10,802 nucleotides of DNA from an uncultured Collinsella sp. GTDB taxonomy: Bacteria > Actinomycetota > Coriobacteriia > Coriobacteriales > Coriobacteriaceae. The stretch lies in assembly GCA_902478995.1 (NCBI GenBank), contig CABSNF010000068.1:1-10802 (forward strand), in the 5' to 3' direction. A model generated the notes under the pieces. That model made no database searches. It was given only the letters and a program-made list of their open reading frames with translations, and was not told the DNA's origin. Below, piece by piece: positions 7,198 to 10,802 of this stretch; the first letter of the stretch is position 1; the number at the start of each line of letters is the position of its first letter. The position numbers were made by a program, and so were the translations under genes.

Positions 7198-8115
7198 ATG
7201 CGCTGCCTTATCATCCACAACCCGGCATCGGGTCCCAGCTCCGATGAAATCTACGCATTCACGCACGCCCTTGCACAGGGCGGCGACGAGGTCGTGATGC
7301 GCTTCATCGGCGATGGCATGGAGCCCAAGGACGCGGTAGCGGACGTTCGCGAGTTCGATCGCGTGGTCGTTTCGGGCGGAGACGGCACCGTCTCCAACGT
7401 GCTCGACCAGATGCGCGGGTGCGGCGTCCCCACGCTCGTCTTCCCCTCCGGCACGGCCTGCCTGTTCTTTAACAACATCGGTAATGCCCCCGAGGCAGCG
7501 GCGCTTGCCAAGGCTTGCCGCGCCGGCCGCACGGTCAAAGTAGACATGGGCGAGCTCTTTTGGCTCGATGAGAACGGCAACGAGAAGCGCCACGGCTTCA
7601 TCATCATCGCCGGCTCGGGCTTCGACGCCGAGATCATGATGAAGGCCGCTCCCACTAAAAACGACATTGGCGAGATCGCCTACTTCCTCTCCGCGCTCGC
7701 CACGCCCAACCCCACGGTGGCGCACTTTGCCATTGAGCACGACGGCATTGTCGAGGAGCTCGACGGCATCTGCTGCATGGCAGGCAATACCTCGGTCATC
7801 CAAAACGACATCAACCTGTTCCCCAACTGTCGTATGGACGACGGCATGGTCGACATCGTCGTTATTGAGCCCGTACGCACGGTGCAGCTGCTCCCCACGG
7901 TAATCACCGCCGCGCTCGATCCCGCCGGCAAAGTGCTCGGCCGTCCGCAGTTTAAGATCATCCAGACCAAGGAAGCCAAGATTACTTGCACGCCATCGCT
8001 AGGCATGCAGTTCGATGGCGAGATCATCTCCAGCAACTCCGGCGTCTTTGGCGCCCGCGCGCTTCCGCAATGTCTCGACCTCATCGTCGACGAATTCTCA
8101 CCGCTCGGAAAATAG
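7198..8115 (+). CDS. Diacylglycerol kinase family lipid kinase (DAGK_cat)
   Basis: A 305-residue soluble lipid kinase of the YegS/DgkB/BmrU superfamily, which phosphorylates diacylglycerol or related lipids with ATP at the inner face of the membrane. The family motifs are NPASG (8-12), the nucleotide-binding SGGDGT (59-64), PSGT (83-86), GSGFDAE (139-145), MDDGMVD (213-219) and QFDGE (271-275). The position that is usually N-D or N-L after the GT motif reads GTACLFF, an atypical substitution. The ATG at 7198 has a modest upstream site (CGGGAACGTAAGT). The stop codon overlaps the ribosome site of the following 30-residue gene, so the two are cotranscribed. Exact lipid substrate unknown. Confidence 0.88.
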   Translation: MRCLIIHNPASGPSSDEIYAFTHALAQGGDEVVMRFIGDGMEPKDAVADVREFDRVVVSGGDGTVSNVLDQMRGCGVPTLVFPSGTACLFFNNIGNAPEAAALAKACRAGRTVKVDMGELFWLDENGNEKRHGFIIIAGSGFDAEIMMKAAPTKNDIGEIAYFLSALATPNPTVAHFAIEHDGIVEELDGICCMAGNTSVIQNDINLFPNCRMDDGMVDIVVIEPVRTVQLLPTVITAALDPAGKVLGRPQFKIIQTKEAKITCTPSLGMQFDGEIISSNSGVFGARALPQCLDLIVDEFSPLGK

Positions 8116-8124
8116 GAGGACCCC

Positions 8125-8217
8125 ATGAACGACAATCCCCTGATTGGCTTTATCGTCATCGTCTTGGCTATGCTCGTCGGCTATGCCATCAATGTGATTC
8201 ACCGCCGAAAGAAGTAA
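8125..8217 (+). CDS. 30-residue single-span membrane peptide
   Basis: A very short gene encoding MNDNPLIGFIVIVLAMLVGY then AINVIHRRKK. Residues 6-25 form one hydrophobic span; the acidic/polar N-terminus and the HRRKK end predict the C-terminus inside the cell. A perfect AGGAGG (8114-8119) overlaps the TAG stop of the lipid kinase and stands five bases before the ATG, which is strong evidence of translation and of coupling to the kinase. A strong terminator follows 34 bases later, so the two genes form a closed operon. It belongs to no family I recognise. A role as membrane anchor or modulator of the kinase is inference from the coupling only. Confidence 0.8.
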   Translation: MNDNPLIGFIVIVLAMLVGYAINVIHRRKK

Positions 8218-8251
8218 ATCCACATTGGTATGATATTCATCCAGTTATCGA

Positions 8252-8300
8252 CTCTCCCGTTGTTTATGCAAATCCCAAACAGCGGGAGAGGTTTATTTTT
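8252..8300 (+). terminator. Strong intrinsic terminator of the lipid kinase operon
   Basis: CTCTCCCGTTGTTT (8252-8265) pairs with AAACAGCGGGAGAG (8277-8290): 14 pairs with one G-U, an 11-base loop, then GTTTATTTTT (8291-8300). It lies 34 bases after the 30-residue gene, in the right direction to end the kinase transcript. Confidence 0.9.
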
Positions 8301-8351
8301 GAGCATTGTCTGATGCTTTATTTAGCTACAGTAAATGCAGGGTGTCTTTAT

Positions 8352-8413
8352 TTAACTAAAGTCACAAAATGAGTATTATTATCCGCTCATCGTATATTTC
8401 TTCACGCTCATCG
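8352..8413 (+). promoter_or_regulatory. AT-rich regulatory region of pepD with a 9-base direct repeat
   Basis: The 308-base stretch 8218-8525 holds no other gene; beyond the terminator it is markedly AT-rich. TTAACT (8352-8357) and TATTAT (8374-8379) with 16-base spacing form a possible promoter. Just downstream, CGCTCATCG occurs twice, at 8384-8392 and 8405-8413, 21 bases apart start to start, i.e. two DNA turns on the same face. That arrangement suits a dimeric or tandem regulator at the start of transcription. No regulator is identified. Confidence 0.3.
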
Positions 8414-8480
8414 AGTAAAAGCTGTTGTCGAATGAATATTCTTTACACTTCCTTTAGGCTAGTAGATGTATTTATTAGCT

Positions 8481-8508
8481 GAAACTCCGTACGGTTTCGC
8501 GGGGTTTC
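8481..8508 (+). promoter_or_regulatory. Hairpin in the pepD 5' leader
   Basis: GAAACTCCG (8481-8489) pairs with CGGGGTTTC (8500-8508), nine pairs with one G-U, 10-base loop. It ends seven bases before the GGGAGGG ribosome site of pepD. It may influence translation or mRNA stability; there is no U-run, so it is not a terminator. Confidence 0.45.
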
Positions 8509-8525
8509 AACGGTTGGGAGGGATC

Positions 8526-10325
8526 ATGAGGTTTACTCATCCTGTCAACACGCTCAAAAAGCTCGGCTGCGGCCTTGCGTTTGGAGCAGCGGCCATCATG
8601 GCCATGCCGACTTCGGCGCTCGCCTGCACCCAGATCTACATGGGCAGCATGCTTACGGCAGACGGCAACACGTACTACGGACGCTCCGAGGACTTCGGTC
8701 CGCGCTATGTCAAGCACTTTGGCATTGAGCCCGCACACAAGGACGGCAACGAGTACACCTCGGTCGAGTCCGGTTTTGAATACAAGTCCAAGGGCGCAAC
8801 CTACCGCTACACCTTCGTTCGCGACAACCCCTCTCAGTGGGAAGATCGCTACGACGCATATTCCGAGGCTGGCATCAACGAGAAGGGCGTTTCCTGCTCT
8901 GCCACGCTGAGCACCTCCTATAACGAGAAGGCCGAAGAGGCCGATCCCATCACCGAGGAGACCGGCATCGGCGAGTACAGCTATGCCAGCGTCATCCTGG
9001 GCGAGAGTGCCACGGCCCGCGAGGGCGTCGAGCTCATCGGCAGCCTGATCGACGAGCAGGGCGTCTGCTCCAACGACCAGATCATCATCGCCGACAGCAC
9101 CGAGACCTGGCTATTCGCCGCGCTTTCCGGCCATCAGTGGATTGCTATGAAGCTCGCCGATGACATCGCCTCGCTCAACCCCAACATCGGCAACCTCACC
9201 TATAACGTAGACCTCGATGACGCCGAGAACTGTCTCCATTCCGAGGGCATCGAGTCCATGCCCAAGGAGAAGGGCTTTGCCGAGTACACCGACGGCAAGT
9301 TCGACGTCGCCAAAACCTACGGCGAGGAGATCGGCGAGGCCGGTATGCACCAGTGGTCGCGCTATATCCAGGGTCGCGATTACTTCATGGCCCCGCTGGC
9401 TGAAGGCACTGACTACGAGATCGTCAAGGACGAGCGTGAAGATGCTCGCGCCACGACCGGCGCCCTGGTCCACGAGATGCAGCCGCTGTTCTTCCAGCCC
9501 GGCAAGTCTGACTGGAACACCTTTGAGATGATCCGTTCCTTCGCCGCTCGCGGCGAGAATGTCGCCGGCCTCAATGCCAACACCGACGGTGCCTATGCCA
9601 TCGGCTCCAACCGCAACACCGAGATCCACACCTTCCAGATTCGTCACGGCATGGATCCCGAGATCGCGACCATCCAGTGGGAGATGCTCTCCAACGCCGA
9701 GTTCTCCGTCGCTATCCCCCTCTACTCTGCACTGCTCACCGAGGTCAGCCCCTACTTTAGCGATCAGGATGTCTCCTTCGATCACTGCGAAGAGGAAGAC
9801 GTCGTGAACAACGAGGAGCCCAAGAACTCCATCAACTACGTCCTCATGGACATCAACACGCTCGCCTATGAGAACCGCGACCACTGCGCCACCGGCGTCC
9901 GCGCCTACCTCGATGCGCTGCAGAAGGAGCTCATCGAGCAGAACCTGACCGTCGACGAGGCCATGCAGGCCGCCGAGGACACCGAGGCGCGCACCGCCCT
10001 GGCCAACAAGGCCGGCAAGGCTGCCACCAAGAACACCTACCTCAAGTGCAAGGCCATGCTCGAGGAGATGCGTGACTACCTCAAGGAGGGCGACTTCTCC
10101 GAGGAGTTCGTCCCGAGTGACTACGATGCCGACAACGACTGCCTGGTCGAGTCCATCACCTACGCCGACGAGGCCCTCTCCGATGAGGATGTAGCCGAGC
10201 CCGAGGCTGAGGAAGAGGCGACCGAGGAGAAGTCCGAGGGCAACAACACGGCCGCCATGGCCGTTGGCGCCGTCGTCGTCATCGGTGTCTGCGTCTTCGT
10301 GCTCTATCGTCGCAAGAAGGCCTAA
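8526..10325 (+). CDS. pepD: Secreted, membrane-anchored C69 family dipeptidase
   Basis: A 599-residue Ntn-type cysteine dipeptidase of peptidase family C69. The first 33 residues are a Sec signal peptide (positive HPVNTLKK, then a hydrophobic core) ending ALA, a signal peptidase I site; the next residue is Cys34 in CTQIYMGSMLTADGNTYYGR, followed by SEDFG, the family's N-terminal nucleophile region. Removing the signal would therefore create the active enzyme. A Glu-rich linker (about 552-574) leads to a membrane span (about 575-594) and a RRKKA end, giving a surface enzyme anchored by its C-terminus. There is no LPXTG, and ALAC is not a lipobox. It is about 100 residues longer than cytoplasmic relatives because of these two ends. 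The start at 8526 follows GGGAGGG; an ATG 20 codons upstream would put residues before the signal peptide. Confidence 0.9.
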   Translation: MRFTHPVNTLKKLGCGLAFGAAAIMAMPTSALACTQIYMGSMLTADGNTYYGRSEDFGPRYVKHFGIEPAHKDGNEYTSVESGFEYKSKGATYRYTFVRDNPSQWEDRYDAYSEAGINEKGVSCSATLSTSYNEKAEEADPITEETGIGEYSYASVILGESATAREGVELIGSLIDEQGVCSNDQIIIADSTETWLFAALSGHQWIAMKLADDIASLNPNIGNLTYNVDLDDAENCLHSEGIESMPKEKGFAEYTDGKFDVAKTYGEEIGEAGMHQWSRYIQGRDYFMAPLAEGTDYEIVKDEREDARATTGALVHEMQPLFFQPGKSDWNTFEMIRSFAARGENVAGLNANTDGAYAIGSNRNTEIHTFQIRHGMDPEIATIQWEMLSNAEFSVAIPLYSALLTEVSPYFSDQDVSFDHCEEEDVVNNEEPKNSINYVLMDINTLAYENRDHCATGVRAYLDALQKELIEQNLTVDEAMQAAEDTEARTALANKAGKAATKNTYLKCKAMLEEMRDYLKEGDFSEEFVPSDYDADNDCLVESITYADEALSDEDVAEPEAEEEATEEKSEGNNTAAMAVGAVVVIGVCVFVLYRRKKA

Positions 10326-10333
10326 GAACCCCA

Positions 10334-10375
10334 CGCCTTAAGGCGCGGGCGGGATGGCCAAGGTCGCCCGCCCGC
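10334..10375 (+). terminator. GC-rich hairpins after pepD
   Basis: A perfect palindrome CGCCTTAAGGCG (10334-10345) begins eight bases after the pepD stop and runs into a second hairpin, GCGGGCGGG (10345-10353) with CCCGCCCGC (10367-10375), 13-base loop. No U-run follows, so this is a probable but non-canonical transcript end. Confidence 0.45.
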
Positions 10376-10411
10376 CCAGCCGCCCATTCGACCGGCGGGA
10401 AACGTCGCCGA

Positions 10412-10462
10412 AATCTTTTCAAAAAAGATTCCCTGCACACACTTCGCTGTGCTATAGTGCAG
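10412..10462 (+). promoter_or_regulatory. Promoter of the trp leader, with two inverted repeats
   Basis: TGCTATAGT (10450-10458) is an extended -10 element; the -35 (TTCCCT at 10429-10434, 18-base spacing) is weak, which fits an extended -10 promoter. Immediately upstream, AATCTTTT (10412-10419) and AAAAGATT (10423-10430) form an AT-rich inverted pair. A second pair, CTGCAC (10433-10438) and GTGCAG (10457-10462), brackets the core promoter and overlaps the -10, a suitable place for a repressor. Predicted start about 10465, giving a leader of about 52 bases before the peptide. Confidence 0.6.
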
Positions 10463-10516
10463 CGCAACAGCAACTAGGTGCGACCGCGCCACGGTATCAC
10501 GAAAGGAGCCACCAAC

Positions 10517-10585
10517 ATGAAGAACACGATGACGTCTCTCAACAACTGGTGGTGGCGTGATGCGAATACGATCGGTCGACGGTGA
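10517..10585 (+). CDS. trpL: trp operon leader peptide
   Basis: A 22-residue peptide, MKNTMTSLNNWWWRDANTIG then RR, with three consecutive Trp codons at 10547-10555. AAAGGAG (10502-10508) stands eight bases upstream. Translation, not the product, is the function: ribosomes that stall on the Trp codons when charged tRNA-Trp is scarce change folding of the RNA behind the terminator at 10621. A WWW run followed by a basic residue also occurs in actinobacterial trp leaders. The 3' end of the ORF overlaps the proposed antiterminator strand and the 5' arm of the outer inverted repeat. Confidence 0.93.
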   Translation: MKNTMTSLNNWWWRDANTIGRR

Positions 10586-10640
10586 GTCCCTCACGCCTGT
10601 TTTGCGCTCTAGGTGATTGGAAGGCCTCCGGTTTCGACCG
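10573..10640 (+). promoter_or_regulatory. Candidate trp antiterminator and 1:2 stem
   Basis: CGGTCGA (10573-10579), inside the last leader codons, pairs with TCGACCG (10634-10640) in the upper part of the terminator hairpin; CGG (10580-10582) can add pairs with CCG (10628-10630) after a three-base bulge. This excludes the terminator. A ribosome stalled at the Trp codons leaves 10573 onward free; one that reaches the stop codon covers it. Separately GGCGTGA (10554-10560) pairs with TCACGCC (10591-10597), a plausible 1:2 stem. Inferred by eye, not by energy calculation. Confidence 0.5.
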
Positions 10641-10653
10641 GGGGCCTTTTTCT
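10621..10653 (+). terminator. Intrinsic terminator of the trp attenuator
   Basis: AAGGCCTCCGGT (10621-10632) pairs with ACCGGGGGCCTT (10637-10648) with one G-U, 12 pairs, closed by a TTCG tetraloop, followed by a T tract to 10653 (TTTTTCT from 10647). It lies 35 bases after the leader peptide stop, the arrangement of a transcription attenuator. Confidence 0.92.
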
Positions 10654-10730
10654 ATCTCGAGCCCGATCGCATTCGCATCACGCGCCCCCGCTTTCTTCTC
10701 TTGCACTTCCCCTCCGAAAGGATTTTCACC

Positions 10731-10765
10731 ATGTCTCAGAACACCACCACCGCCCAGCCCCGCAC
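10731..10765 (+). CDS. trpE: First codons of the gene after the trp leader, probably trpE
   Basis: Only MSQNTTTAQPRT is present before the adapter. The ATG follows GAAAGGA (10716-10722) by eight bases. These residues are too few to identify a family. The assignment to anthranilate synthase component I, the first enzyme of tryptophan synthesis, rests only on its position directly after a Trp-codon leader and attenuator; another trp gene is possible. Confidence 0.5.
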
Positions 10766-10802
10766 CTGTCTCTTATACACATCTCCGAGCCCACGAGACA
10801 CT
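10766..10802. other. Nextera i7-side library adapter with Tn5 mosaic end
   Basis: Synthetic. CTGTCTCTTATACACATCT (10766-10784) is the inverted Tn5 mosaic end, CCGAGCCCACGAGAC (10785-10799) the Nextera read-2 overhang, and ACT (10800-10802) the start of an i7 index. Genomic sequence ends at 10765. Confidence 0.98.

Larger units (their letters stand above)
10555..10683 (+). repeat. 21-base inverted repeat enclosing the trp attenuator
   Basis: The left arm is GCGTGATGCGAAT, A, CGATCGG (10555-10575); the right arm is CCGATCG, C, ATTCGCATCACGC (10663-10683). Twenty of 21 positions are complementary, the exception being A opposite C. The left arm starts at the last base of the third Trp codon; the right arm starts 12 bases after the terminator U-run and ends 32 bases before the ribosome site of the next gene. 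In read-through RNA this would be a 20-pair stem closing a loop that contains the terminator. Confidence 0.92.

Noticed and set aside
8218..8525. A further small gene in the AT-rich spacer before pepD
   Set aside because: Short frames there have no ribosome site, and the spacer begins with a strong terminator.
8617..8630. Lipoprotein signal (lipobox) at the pepD N-terminus
   Set aside because: The residues before Cys34 read ALA, with Leu at -2 and Ala at -3, which fits signal peptidase I and not the lipobox order; Cys34 is also the expected nucleophile.
9111..10334. A 407-codon open frame on the minus strand opposite pepD
   Set aside because: It is the low-complexity shadow of a GC-rich gene; the plus-strand product has signal peptide, C69 motifs and a membrane anchor, and the antisense frame has no ribosome site.
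10586..10720. T-box or TRAP-type control of the trp genes
   Set aside because: No T-box sequence or specifier stem and no series of GAG/UAG triplets is visible; the Trp-codon leader explains the terminator.
46..10765. tRNA, rRNA, CRISPR arrays, insertion sequences or phage genes
   Set aside because: No cloverleaf, regularly spaced repeats, transposase or phage motifs were seen on either strand by eye.

Overview
The window is one sequenced library molecule, not a natural replicon end. Bases 1-45 and 10766-10802 are Illumina Nextera (Tn5 tagmentation) adapter, with the i5 side on the left and the i7 side on the right. The bacterial DNA is therefore the 10,720-base insert at 46-10765, and the genes at both ends (ackA and the gene after the trp leader) are cut by library preparation. 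Gene content, high GC (62% in one sampled line of the pepD gene) and protein style suggest a gut actinobacterium of class Coriobacteriia, most likely Collinsella. This is an inference from recognition, not from a database search.

Left part, all on the minus strand (7099 down to 46): RNase D; a long hairpin-rich spacer; a membrane zinc metallopeptidase; an xseA-xseB-HIT gene cluster (exonuclease VII large and small subunits, then a histidine-triad hydrolase); a lower-GC pair encoding a LysR regulator and an MFS transporter; a strong hairpin terminator; and the 5' part of acetate kinase. The LysR-MFS pair looks like an insertion between housekeeping genes.

Right part, all on the plus strand (7198 to the end): a diacylglycerol-kinase-family lipid kinase runs divergently from RNase D. 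A previously unlisted 30-residue single-span membrane peptide is translationally coupled to it, followed by a strong terminator. Then comes an AT-rich spacer and a large secreted C69-family dipeptidase with a C-terminal membrane anchor. Its predicted signal-peptidase cut would expose the catalytic cysteine as the new N-terminus.

The most interesting region is the last 300 bases. An extended -10 promoter precedes a 22-residue leader peptide with three consecutive Trp codons, then a UUCG-capped intrinsic terminator and the first 12 codons of a gene that is probably trpE. This is a ribosome-mediated trp attenuator. A candidate antiterminator strand lies inside the 3' end of the leader ORF. In addition, a 21-nt arm (20 of 21 matching) starting at the last Trp codon is repeated inverted just beyond the terminator, so it encloses the whole attenuator. 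The classic attenuation model does not explain that outer stem.
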